From: Phalacrocorax aristotelis
Taxonomy: Eukaryota; Chordata; Aves; Suliformes; Phalacrocoracidae
Length of the DNA stretch: 64,000 nt
Reading direction: 5' to 3'
Assembly (NCBI RefSeq): GCF_949628215.1
Contig: NC_134276.1
Location: forward strand, 12,241,690 to 12,305,689
In this document: one piece after another, positions 23,802 to 36,600 of the stretch
How positions within the stretch are numbered: the stretch's first letter is position 1
Layout of the letters: every line of letters starts with the position of its first letter
Translations under genes and position numbers: made by a program
Notes under the pieces: model-generated
Seen by the model: the letters and a program-made list of their open reading frames with translations, nothing else
Told to the model about the DNA's origin: nothing
Databases searched by the model: none

Positions 23802-26800
23802 TTGTGAAGTCCTGTAGGAGCTGGAGGAGGCATTGCAGGCACTGTGATTCATGAAGTTTCCCATTTAAACTACTAGTCTGGCCTGGGAAAGGAGGAAGCT
23901 CTGCTTACACCATGTTGGTATTGCTGTGAGCAGGCAAAGCCAGGGTGACTCTATCTGAGTTAGTCCTGATTTCAGGTGGACTCCAGAGCAGAAACACTCC
24001 AGCTCAGACCCAGGTGTGGCGCAGCCACATTTGCATCATGCTGCCTTTCTCTTCATAACCCTTTTGGGGAGGGAACTGCCTGTTTGGAGGCAAGTTTGGA
24101 GTTGGCAAACTTGCTCAGTCTCGTATGTATGGTGTGGGCTTACCAGGCTGCATCCCTGCCACAGTGTTCAGAAGCCTGTACTTGCAAAGAAAGATGCCAA
24201 GAGCGTAGACTCAACTCCAGGGTATTAATCCACAGTCATTTCATCTCCTGCAAGTCTCTGTTAAACCAAGGGTGCTCTGGATTATACCCAGCAGGGGAAA
24301 GGAAAGACTAGGCAAGAGCTGGGCAGAGGACAGAAGAAATCCTCAGTAAGGGCTCTGTAAAACTCAGTTCTAATTTGGAATGATAGAAGGAAGGCAAATG
24401 ATGTTTTGGAAGACCACAGCAAGCTCTTAAAGGTGATAACTGGGTTGGTGGAATGGACAGTGTTTTTTCCATAGACTGTGGAATTTCTAATTCTGTAGAA
24501 ATTATTTTCCTTTTTAATACCAGGCCTGAAAAGTTTCTGCTCCATCCAATGGTACTCTGGCTGTAACACAGACTTCTTCAAATAGGAAGCAACAGAGTCA
24601 CTGAAGAGCAGTAGGGCTGCTCTTTATTACAAATCTTTGTAGACACAGATGAAAGACACTAAAAGTGTTGGCAGCCATCTGTAGATCCCATAAATCACAT
24701 CATTTCACTGTGGGCAGCCATCCAGGCTTCCACAAGATCATCACATTTTCCCCACTTGCTCCTTTTCAGGCAGAGAAACTGGACAGAAGTTGTCTGGACA
24801 GCAGGTAACTTCTGCTAGTTCCTCCACCTCACACAACACCCTCCCATTTAATCAGCAGACCCCAAGCAAAGTGGCAGAAGTCTGCTGGGAATTTGGAGGT
24901 TTATGACACTCTTGGGGATGGCTTGCAAGGCAGAGGTGAGTTTGGAAGCCACTTGTGCAGACACAATAACATCACTTCTTTCTTTTCTACCTGCAATGCT
25001 TGATACCTTCCTTTCTGTTACCTGCTTTAAATAGCCCTGGTTAGTTTTCCAGTGCTGGGGTTTCTTACCACAACTCCCCTATTTACCCAGACAGAAAATG
25101 GGGCAATGAGCTCATAGGAAGAAAACAAAAGGGCCACATTTCCTCTAGAGTTAGTAAGTAGGTCAGTGCCATGAGACATAATGGGACAGGATCCCATGAT
25201 TCCCACGGGGCAGCTGAAGGAGGTTGGGCAGGCAGCAGAGCTGCTCAGGAGACAGCCAAGGCGGCCCTCTGCACTGGCACTCTTGCAAACAGGCAGAAAA
25301 GGTGGGTATAAAAGGGTTTCAGCAGGAAACCAGGTCACAGAATCACTCCCACAAAGAGAGAAAGTCCGATGAGACCCCAGTCTCCACCACCCTTGTGCAC
25401 AGAGGGCTCTCGCTTTGCTTCCACTGCTGGATGGGAAATGAGGAGACTGACCTGCCTTCATGCATGAGTGCCTGGAAGTTACCTAGTCTTCCTCTTTCCT
25501 CATTTGTATAATAGGGTTAATGAACAGGCTCTACCCCACAGTGATGACGTAAAATTAAGCTCTTTCATGTTTGTTAGTTGCTACAATGGGCAGCACTATA
25601 GAAACCCATAAATAATGTACCTTGAAGTTCTGTTGAGGTATTAGCCTTGTTTTAACCGTGGAGATATTACATGAGTTACCACATGCAAGAAGCTTCTCTT
25701 AATTAGGATCAAAACTTGCTTTTTTTAGCCTTGCTGTAATGGCTTTTGAGGCTGAACACGTTACACTTGCCCAGTCTATTTGGCAATTTATTATAATCTC
25801 TTCAAACTTGCAGCTCCTTTCAGCACACTGTTAAACGCCTTCCTTCTCACTCTTGCATCCCTTTACAATCTTTGAATTTAAGTATCTTTTTCTCCAATGT
25901 ATACTTAATTTCTCTAAATTCAGCTAAATTTGTCTAAATTCAGTCTAAGTTCAACTACGGTATCATCCTTTGTCATCAGTGTGGCAGATACAGGATTTGG
26001 CTCAAACCCATGATAGAAAAGAAAGGCCCTGTGGACTGTTTCTGATATAACAGGAGCCCTCTTTTCCATTTCATACCCTGGGTCAAGACTTGTCCACAGC
26101 TGGTAATACACCAAAGCAACTGTTCTGCAAGGAGAGCGTCTGCACAGAGATGTACACAGGAAATTATTCTGCCCTAGTGGTCTCCAGACAACCATTGTGG
26201 TAAATGCCAAGTGTGACCCTGAGCTGGGTGCATGGAGTGGGCCCAAATGGCTGGAGGGCAATACTGGGAAGCCATGCGGATGCTGACATGGGAATCTGGT
26301 GGGCTGGGTTCAGTCTCTGTCCTGCCACGAGGATTTATGGGCAGACATGAGTCAGGGCCACACTGGGCCACGTGTAATATGGGCTACAGCTGCCTTTCTA
26401 ATATCCTCACTGTTCACAGATCCTTGTAACTATTCTTGACAGCAGCTTTTTTTGTCCGTCTCCAGCTATTTTAGTGCTCAGACTTGGAGTGGTCCTGGGA
26501 AGTGCTGTGTATGACAAGGAAACCTTTCTCACCAAATAGAAGTGGTGGAAGCCTTCAGGCCAGATGGTTTTTGAGATTTCAAATCTACCAACGTGAACTC
26601 AAAAGATTCCACTAATTCAGATACAATTGGTGTGACAACCCAAGACTATAATATGAGGTTTACCTTCTGCTCACTACTTCTGCAACTCAGAAAATTATTA
26701 GAAAGCACAAGTGAAATTGTTTTTCACAGATATACTATGAGGCTTTTGTATTTAATATGTGTTCTTGGCTGGAGAGTGTGGGAAAACCCAGGAAGGGGAA

Positions 26801-29800
26801 GGATGGCTTGGTTAAAAGGGTGGTGTGAAACTTCCGAGGGTGTAACTCAGTTCCCAGCTTTACCACAGACACTCTTTGTCGCCTTGGGGTGGTCACCAGA
26901 GGCACAGAGCTCCAGGTTTGGTGGCAATAGCAGCTGAGGGTAGTCTTATGCTGGAAAGAGGGAGACTAATTCCCGAACCTGGATTGCAATGCAGACACAA
27001 GCCAACATAGCAGAGGGACCAGGAACAAGTGTGTATGAATGGGAACTCTACTGCTATCAAGAAGCAGCAGAGGGAAGAGGGTAGTCAATCTGCTTGAACA
27101 TCAGCTCATTATCTGCTCAGTGAAGAATGCAAGCTGGGTTTCAGTAGTAGGCAGTCGGAATGCAGTGCTTATCTCTGAACTCCTGTCACCTAATTTCAAG
27201 GAACTGAGGTATAGTCAATGCAGAAGGTCAGCACATCCAACATTGCTCTTCATTGACCTTGTAGCCATCACCAGGTTAATTTAGGTATTCTAGTTAATTC
27301 ACTAACATTAGTTGGCACAAGTCTGAGCTTTAGTGGATTAAATTAAACTAATTATTGCAATCATTCCTAATGTACTCAAAAAGAAAGCTCCACTGATGAT
27401 GTTTCAGGGCTCATTCACAAACTGGTGCTCAAGATGTTCGCCCTTCAGACCTGTGAACATTGTTCCTCATTACAAAACTTCGAAACCCAGCCATGCACTA
27501 ATTTTAGCCTTCAGAGGGACAGAAAGTATCAGAGGAACCATGATCCAACCCTTTTGCTGAAAGGATCCTGAACAAAGGGACAAACTTAATCCCATTACCT
27601 CACTGCCAGAGGGGAGCTTCCCCGAAATTTTCCTGATGCAAGGGCAAGACAGATGTTCTTTCATCTTTTTCTGAGTCATGCCCACAGCACCTCTCCGGAA
27701 TGTGAATGTGCCTGGTTTTAATGATGTGACAAGGTAATTAAGTGTTAATATGTGCATGCAAAGGGTATACAAGTTGCCAGATCTAGTAAATGCTGAAGCC
27801 AAGCTAAGGCGTTTACCAGACTTACAACACATTGCTGATATAGGGTGCTAATGCCCACACATTATTTCTGTTACACAAATAATTTTTATGGTAATAGACA
27901 AATAAATTAACTTCCTATTTGAATTTTGAATAGTTATTCTAGCAAGAAAGAAACCAGGGCCCAATCCTGGGCACATGAGAAGCAATAGAAAAACTAGGAC
28001 ATAGCACTCTTATTATTTAAATGACTATAGAGCTGTCAGGTGCCAGCTCAGAATTGGACACTCCCCCTTCCTATTCCCCATTAGCTCAATGCACTTGAGT
28101 TATATTAGTCCACATATATAAAGATTTATGTTACACATATAACAGAATTCTTCAGTTACAAAAAAAGCAAATAATCAGAAGGTCATAGCAAAACTATACC
28201 TGTTCTTTAAATATGTCTAATACCATGCAAATGGCTGATTTAAGCAATTGAGCTCTACACAATCACATTCAAATCACGTCACCTCCTAAACAAACATATT
28301 TCATTTTCAAATGCAAATGTCCATATGTTATAACAATGAACGTTTGCATAACAGCCACCCAGTTCTGTAAACTCAGGTGCTTGAGTGACAGCAGATGAAG
28401 CTCCTAGTTTGCCTTGGCTCAGGACAGCTACTCTAGTCAAGGGAAGTGTTCTCTGCAGGAGGCCTCAGGATCCCAGGCATTTGCAAAGATCACAGTGGGA
28501 ATCTGCTGACTTGTTAAAAAGCCACCTTGGCCTTTTTACAGCTTCATAGCCCACCAGCTGGCTTTTCAGTACCACCACAGTTGCATGTTTGACAGCTGTG
28601 CCACCGGCTGGCAGAACCTCTGCCTGTTCTGCAGTTGTTGTCTTCTTTTGCTTTCTAATTATGCCTTTTAGAATGACACTACTATTAGTTGGCATCGTCT
28701 AAGTAACTGAGTGACACAACAAAGCAATGGAAAAGGAAGATGATTTTTAACTATTGGTATTTTGGAAGGGAGGACATACATCGACATGAGATGCCAAGAG
28801 TTGGCAGCCTATGGTTTGCAGCAGGAGAATGCAGAGATGAGCAAGGTCTTCGAGGTTATCAGGAAGTCTGTGGGTGCTGCTTCTGAGGATCAGGATCTCT
28901 GTACATCATCTATATTGTCCTATCATTTCTCCTTCTCATTGTTCATCTATTAATTGACTTGAGAAAAAGAACATCAACATGTATCAGAGAACAGCTTACA
29001 GCTGAGGGACTCTTGTTTTTACAGCTATGTTAAGCTGACCATTTGCAACTGTCTGACTGTGTCCTTACCCAGGTATACTGGGCTTTCAGTCCTCGCAGCT
29101 AAAGAGATGCAATGAACAGACTAAAGAAAATGGAAGCTTCTTTAGCAAAATACTCTGTGTGTCTGTGTGTTTTGTGTCTAAATTTAGATAAGACTCACCA
29201 TGGTCCAGGTGGCTGGAGGTGGCAATGCTGTGAACCCCACCTGCTTTTTGAATCCTCTGTGTGACTTCAGAGCCACCGGCACACCAGTGATGGTGAGAAG
29301 CATTCAGCCCACTGACCATATGTGCAGCTGTCGCTGTCGCATGCCAGAGGGTGAACCTCGTGTAACTGCCACATAAAACATTCACATCACTGAGCTAGGT
29401 TTTGATTGATGAAGTTAAACCTGTGGCTACAAAATTCATTTGAGAGGCCTCTTACACCCCCAGCCACGAGTAGCTATTAGCTTCAATGGGGAGAGGTCAG
29501 ATGGTTCTGGACCTGAAAGGGAAATTTCACAACTGTTAAACCTGGCAATGAGTCCCAAATGTAATGCTGTATTCCAGAACTTCAACTTTTTAATGTCTTT
29601 AGTCAGTTAAAAATGAGTAAGGGAGCAGTATGATTTTGCAGAGTGTCTTGCCATGTAGGTGATGTTACCTAATGCTTTAGAATATCGTATCAATTAATAT
29701 TCATATAGGTTTACACTTTGCTTTGCCAAGATGGTAATAGAGATGTCCTCTCAGAGGAAGTTAAGCTATAAAGGGAGGGACTGATTTTCTAGAGAGCTAC

Positions 29801-30430
29801 GTAGGCACATTAATTACCAAGTTTAATAAAAGGGTGATCTTTGCGTGCCTCAATTCTTAGGTGTCCAAATGGAAAGACTTTACAAGGGCTCTAATTTCCA
29901 GAAATGTTTGTAAAAAGGGGCCTCATTTTGGGCTCTCTAAAAATGAACGCATTCAGATCACTTGCCATATTAATAAATGGGTCAGAAAATCCTAGAAATT
30001 GGAGAGGTACTGAAGAATTCTCTCTCTCTGATAATGCTGGATTGTAAACTACTGTTATGCCGTTGAAAAAACCGAATGAAGGCATCAAGATGCTAGCTTT
30101 AGAAATCTCAGACATGACAAAGCAGTTAAATTAAAAGTAAAATAAAAGTGCTCTGACAGGGATGGCAAAAAGACCAACAAAAAAGCTGCTCTAATATGCC
30201 ATACCACCTAGTCCGGAAAAGGAAGGATAACAAAGCATCCAAGCTTCCAAACAAACACCGACTGGCTCTAGCCTGGACAGGTAAGTGAGCAATTTATGCA
30301 TTCACTGAAGGACTGGCAAAAGTCCTCCCATGGCAGCAACCGCCTCCCTAGCCCTGCTCTGCATAGCCAGGCTCTCTACCTATCCCAGTCGTGCCTGCTG
30401 AAAAGGAGGAGCTTTGCTCTGTCCATTCCT
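23802..30430. other. Intergenic region upstream of the ferroxidase gene
   Basis: No gene supported. Around 26280-26420 and 26830-26900 the text ('gggctgggttcagtctctgtcctgccac', 'aactcagttcccagctttaccacag') resembles old amniote SINE-type repeats, too weak to bound. Distal regulatory elements of the ferroxidase gene could lie here but none is identifiable. Confidence 0.55.
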
Positions 30431-30439
30431 TATTTATAA
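30431..30439 (+). promoter_or_regulatory. TATA-like box upstream of the ferroxidase gene
   Basis: The A/T run TATTTATAA lies 88 bases before the start codon in otherwise mixed sequence. Transcription from about 25-30 bases downstream would leave a 5' UTR of roughly 60 bases. The region between is C/T/G-rich with no earlier ATG in frame. Placement fits a TATA promoter, but no other core element is convincing and an upstream non-coding exon cannot be excluded. Confidence 0.4.
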
Positions 30440-30526
30440 CTTGTTGAGAGCTGGGAGGGAGGGGTGAGCTCTCTGGTGCATCCTGCTGCTGCCTGCCTGG
30501 TGCCAGCCTTGCAATCACCACTACAA

Positions 30527-30696
30527 ATGCCTCCCGCACAGCGCGGTGGCTGCCTTCATGCTCTTGGGTTCCTCTGGCTATTTGCAGTGGTGGAAGCAAA
30601 GACCAGAACCTATTACCTAGGGATTGTGGAAGAGAACTGGGACTATGCACCATCTGGGAAAAATCTGATCACAGGACAAAGTCTCTTAGAGGACAA
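30527..30696 (+). CDS. HEPHL1-like: Ferroxidase exon 1: signal peptide and start of domain 1
   Basis: The ATG at 30527 opens residues 1-57. Residues 10-22 form a hydrophobic core and V-E-A at 22-24 fits a signal peptidase site, so the mature protein probably starts at K25. The following T-R-T-Y-Y-L-G-I motif is the usual first strand of the family. The ATG context is weak (C at -3 and at +4), but no other in-frame ATG is better placed. The exon ends after two bases of codon 57 at a GTAAGT donor; the K is completed in exon 2. Confidence 0.9.
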
Positions 30697-33600
30697 GTAA
30701 GTCACTGGGGTCTCTGCTAATTAGAGGTGCATTGACAGCTCCAAAGAAAATTGACTAGCATGGTTAATATTGTCGTAAATGTCTTAAGGTGTTCTTTTTC
30801 TTGTTTTTCTTCCGATGATGTTGTCATAGGCAGGATTTCAGCTTCAAGGCAAGAGTAGACTTTGCTTGACTTCTCTTCCATTGTAGTTGATTAAGCAAGG
30901 TGATAGCGTGTATTTGAATGTGACGTTAAGGGACTGATATTTCTCAAAAAGGTGTCAAGTAGCGGGTTCAAAATCCCCTGTGTATGTTTCATGGAGATGC
31001 AGGTATTTCTAGGACTTGTTGTCCAAAGGCAATTTGCAACTTTGCCATAATCAAGCACAGTCTTTGCAATAAGACATAGAAGTCTTTTTAACTGGCAAAA
31101 GATTGTAGGTTTTCTCCCTGTGAGATGATAAAATTTGGTATGACATTGTAGAATTCAGATGTGTATAGTACCTACGAATGAGATACAAGTAGATGGTCCA
31201 TATGTCCCTGCAATATATGCAACTGTGGAGACTTCCATTTAGGAAATTTATTTAGATAAGTGCTTAAATATACAATGGTGAATGGTCATGCTGAAGTCCC
31301 GGTGATCACCCGTGCTACAACTGCAGGGCGTAGGTAAGCACTGTGATGGATTGTGCCTTGGCCAGTGGAAAACAGGTGTCCATTCTCCTTCCCACACTGC
31401 TGGGGTTGGTTGTGTGTCCCTCCCACACCAGGAGACCTGTCCTGGAAATTGGATGGGGATGGCACAGACCCTTGGTGCCTCCCTACAGTGTGGGCTTCAA
31501 ACATGCGTGGGAATATTTTTAAGATTTTGTTGATATCTTTGACACCCTAGAAATAGTTTGGGGATCCTTCCTCTGAGTCTAGGCTTGGGGTTGGTGTGGA
31601 GCTGTGAGCAAGTGAGGAGGTTCTGGTGTTCATACCAGATCTGGAGGCACTCTGGGAGCTGGATGCTGTGTCCTAGCAGTTAGAAATAGAAATGCCCTTT
31701 CTGACTTTTCAGGAAATCCCAAGCAATGATGGACTTTTCTTTAGTGGCTGGTAATTTCAGAATCACTTTCAGTTGGATTTCATAATGGAAATTATTTTGC
31801 CACAAGCAGAAGGCAAGAAAAGGTTTTATTTTTCCACACAAACTTATGCTTATACTTTTAACAACTGGAGGTCCCAGAGAGCATCCAAGTCAATAGGTGT
31901 GACTTTTATAGGTAAAATTCAGGGTAACAGTTTGTTCCCAGCCCATGAAAACAGGCTTTGCTGGGAAGGTTATTCTTCATTTGTGTTAAACGCTTGAATT
32001 TCTCACTTCCCTTTTCTTTTTAGCAGAGGATAACTTCCTCCACTCCCTAAACTGGAAGACCTCTCACTAAAAATAGTTCAGCTTTAAGTGAAGGGCAAGT
32101 GCCTGTAAATCCACCCTGATATCACGGAGATTTGGAATCTGTTCTGTAAATTGTACTTTTAAGGCTGTTTGCACTGTGTGTTCCCTGAACATCAAGTGGC
32201 ACATTTACTTTAAAGTCTGTGACATAAATGTGATGCATTTTACATGGCATGACAGGGAAGGATGATAGCTTCTGTCTTCAGTCAGTGCTGTAATGTAATA
32301 ATTGCAAATTGTTAATAATTCCAATGGGTTTACCAACAGAGGAAATGTAATTTGGATTTTGAGGTAGACTATACATTCAAAGCTGGGGAGCTGTTTGTAA
32401 TCAGCTCCCTGCATGAAGGCCTCTACTGCAGAATAATGAAGTGATTTACTCTATTTTCAAACTGTAGTAAGCATGTGGACTAAATAGTGAACTAGTAATA
32501 GCTATTTTGACTATTTAGCTCTTCAGGATAAGCTCTAATGTAAATTTTAAGCAGCACACTAATGGGTTACTTTTCAACTAATTAATTGTTTTTCATGGAT
32601 ATTATAAAAAACATAGTTCCATAATATAAGTTTAAGGATTCCTAGGTAGACACAAGAATGCATTTCGAGCCAGCTGTGTTCTGCAAGCAGCAACGCTTGG
32701 GCTCGCTGAGCCTAGCACTTCCCCCCTTGAGATGCATCCTCACAGCACCTGTCTGATGGGGCATTATCCCAGTTTTATTGATAGGGAAGTAGAGATAAAG
32801 ATGTTGCAGACAAACTGATTATCTTTAAAAGAGTTGGTGCATACATGTAAAGGAATGCTCCCTTTGATTCCAGCTAGCCCACAGAGATATAATCAAAACC
32901 ACTTATTCTTCACAACTTAATAAAAATGCTGAATTAGCAAGTGTGTAATGGAGAGTGTTACAGTACCTGGATCAGATAGTGAGATTTAAGAGATGATTTT
33001 CAATGTGCTGTGCCAAAGTCAATAATACCTTCCTCTACCTTTAGTTTTTACCACTAAAGAGGCAAAAGGAGACTTTGGTAGCTGAAGCATAGGGCTGGAA
33101 ATTAGGTGAGCTGGTTCTGGCACCAGGCACTGCTACGCTGCTCAGTTCGTGCTGTGCTGGTGCTGAGTGTGCTGCCTCCCGAGCCAGGAGCTGTAGAGCT
33201 GCATCAGCACCTCCCTGGGTGTGAGCTAAAAAGGCTGCCTCTTGTCAGAGCTGATTAACCCAAACACAGCCCTGTATTAACATAGCTATTCTGCTTGGAT
33301 GCTAATTTTTATTACACCTTGTGCTGCTGCAGTGCTCAAGGGCCAGCCTGCTGCTTGCACAGAGCAAGTATCTTGCTGTGCATCAGTGTTTCTTATATAA
33401 AGAGAGTAATGAGGCTGTTCACCTCTGCCATTTGTCTTGTCTACTTGAAGCCTTGAGCTGTTCCACTAATTCTCATAATCTGGAATGTTATGAGTGAAAC
33501 CAAGATATTTCACTCTCAATTCTCCCTTCAAAAATTAAGCTGACATTTTCTGAAGCACACAGGACTTTGGAAATCACAGATCCAAATTATGGCCACTGAG

Positions 33601-36600
33601 TATAGGTGAGCTGGGAAGGTGTTCAGCACCCCCTCTCACCTGATATAACTAGTGAAAGAGTTGACATCATTAAACCATGGTGGACTGGACACACAGGGTG
33701 CCAGGTGTTGTCAGTGCTGCTGGACTTGCTGCAGATTCCAGTGAGATTTTGTGGGTTAGGGCATTAATATTGCTGCAGTAAGCAGGTGAGCTCAGACATT
33801 GCTGCTCCCTTTAATGGTCACATAGGCCTTTCAAGAGAAAAATACACCTAGGTGTTGTGGCTTGACATACATCAGTCTTTCCCTCCCTACTGTGGCTCAG
33901 CCCTCAGGATTAGAATTTGGTTGAGAATGTGTTTAAATTAATTTGGTACTAGTTTATATGATGGACACTTAAATCTTGCTCTGCTGGTGGCAGGTGTTAT
34001 TAAGTTTTGCCTGATATAACAGCTCATCCCTTCTCTTTAGGCCACCAATCCTACATTTATCTGGGCCAAGTCTTGCACCAACCAACACTAACGGGTGTTT
34101 TTTGTTACCACAGGATCAAACACGGTTTGTGCAATTTGCCTATGAAGAGATCCCACCCAGATAAATGACAGTGAAACTGTCGTCACAGATGCTAAACTAG
34201 TGGCCGAGTCATCATGTGGCCAAATGACCCAATTGCATCAGTGGAGATGATCATTGTGAGAAGGGTCAACATCAAAAGGTCATTTGAGGTGAAATCCTGG
34301 CTCTAATGAAGCCTGAGAGGAGTTTTGTTATTGACTTCAGGGGAAGCAGAAGTTTATTCTGGGAGAGAAACCATTATAGCCACACTTAACCATTGACACC
34401 TCAGAGCTTCATTTAAGATTTTATGGGTTTGATTGACCTCTTCCTTGGCTCATGTGGGTCAGTAAAGGCCTATGACATCCTTTGACGACATTCTTTCCCT
34501 CTTTTTTTGAAGACACGCAACTTTTTGTTGTTTGATGCTTTGTGGTCAGGGCACCATCTACAAATGTGAGCTGGCCCCACAGATCCCCCTCCACTGGCCA
34601 TCCCTCTAACGCAAACATTGCATTGGCCTTAGCACGAGTCACAGTTTGCCACAGGGTGACCCTGAACATGTTACATGACCCAGGGGTTCGAATGATTGGG
34701 GCAGGCTGGAGCCATGGGCACTGTCCTGGCTTACTCCAGCCACAGGAAAAATGGGGAACTCTGAGGAAAAATATCTGTCATAAACCCAACCACAGAGTGT
34801 GTGAAGAGGGTAGAGAGTAAGGAAGGTTTCACCACCAACAGATTTGGGGGAACAAACCCATAAATATAATTGTGAAAATGGTTGTCAGTGTAAAATCTCT
34901 GGGACTTCGGTGGAACAATGGTGATAAAAGAAAGTCTGCATTTGCCTACAGTTGTACCCAGGAGTGTACAGAGGCTATTGGGCATGTTAACCGCTGGAGA
35001 AAATTTGGGACTCCACGTCTGGTAGTTATTCAATGTGCTGACTTTTCAGTGGTGATTACAGTGGCAAACAAACTCAGCAAACTTCAAAATTGTATCAGCG
35101 AGGAATCCAGCTCCAGTCCACTGAGGAGCTGTTTGTTTGGCCATGTACAATGTTTAGCTCTTTCCATTTCTTACTGCACGCTGTAGCATAGTACTCATGT
35201 ACGCACCTCTTGAAAAAAATAACCGCTGTTAGGTTGTAGCTCTGTTTAAGATCAAAGGTAACATAAACATGATAAAAATGTTGGCAAAATACTGTTTGTG
35301 TTTGATAAAAGAAATAGGTGTAGAAATTGCACTTAACTCATGGTCCTACCCTAACTTGTGGCCCTACCCTGAGATGGCAAATTATCTACATGTCTAGTCT
35401 TCATCTGAAGTAGAATCTATACAACACACTTCTTTTACTCTTTCTCTCATTTAGAAAAGTTGTAGTGCTCATCATTGCAGTGGATGGGTGTCGATAATTA
35501 TGTTAATACTTATTTTAAGGAATTAGAATTATTTCCCTATTAATAACTCCCTGTCCCACTCAAGTGCATTGCCAAATTTTCTTGGAGCTTAAGGACTGCT
35601 GAGAGTGGTCAACTGGCAAATGAAATCAGGCACAGAAATAAAGGCAGGATTTGCATGGTTTTCTTGGTCTAAGCAAGATTTTTTATGCCCTGATTCACAA
35701 GCCTGCTTACCTCTATATGTAATCTCAAACTGGCCTTACTGGAGGAATGTGAGGGAGGGAATTTAGGAAGTTTTCACAGGGACAGCTCTAGAGGATGGAG
35801 TATTTCCCTTTTCTTTAAGAAGTGGATCATGATTTTCCGCACATGAAGTGCAGGCTGACAATTGAGTTGGAGGAAGATAGTCAAGATTTAGAAGAGCAGC
35901 TCTTACATCTGCACAAGACCAGAAAGATGGAAGAGGTTCAGGCAGTGATATCACAAAGCCACGAGGAGGATGAAGCAGTTTGAAATGAGCAGGGGAGCAT
36001 GAAGAAGCAGGGACAAAGTTTGTCTTCTTGTGACAAGAGAGGAATGACAGATAGGAGACATTTTGGCAGGCAGGTGCCCAGTAGAATAGGTACATTATGA
36101 CCACTGGAAGAAAGAGGCAAAGGCAGATTCAGAGAACTGGATGTGTTTAACCATTACAGCATTTGGAGAAGCCGCTGCTGCAATAACATATTGGAAAGTC
36201 AGTGGGTGGGAAAGAACGAAACAAAAGATGCAGCTGAAGGGGATGTTTGACTCTGAAAATGCAGAGTGTTTCCCAAGGAAGCAGATACCATCAAAAGAAG
36301 ACAGGGAATGCTGTTTGATAACTGTTGTCAAAGGCAGGAGATTAAAAGTTAGCAAGACACTCTCCTGAAGCCAAGAAAATATCCAAGGCACTCTGGAGAT
36401 GGGTGGTAAGAAACTGCTGGATGAGGGATGCACTGGTACGAATGGCACTGGCAGGAGAGACTTCAGGGAGCACTGAGAAGATCTCACTGAAAGAAGAGGG
36501 GCGGGGGAAACCTCTGTGTCCCACTGATGGAGCAGCAGGGGCTGTGGCACTGAGCCTGTGCCACCTCCCTCTGACACATCCACTGGCTGCACTGTGGCAC

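Noticed and set aside
28465..28695. 76-codon open frame on the - strand
   Set aside because: No family match and no promoter, splice or poly(A) context; likely chance.
30464..30526. Extension of the N terminus upstream of 30527 from a GTG codon
   Set aside because: A non-ATG start with no support; the ATG at 30527 gives a normal signal peptide length.
32740..32825. Weak similarity to the old 'cattttacagatgggg' repeat motif
   Set aside because: Too short and diverged to separate from chance by eye.
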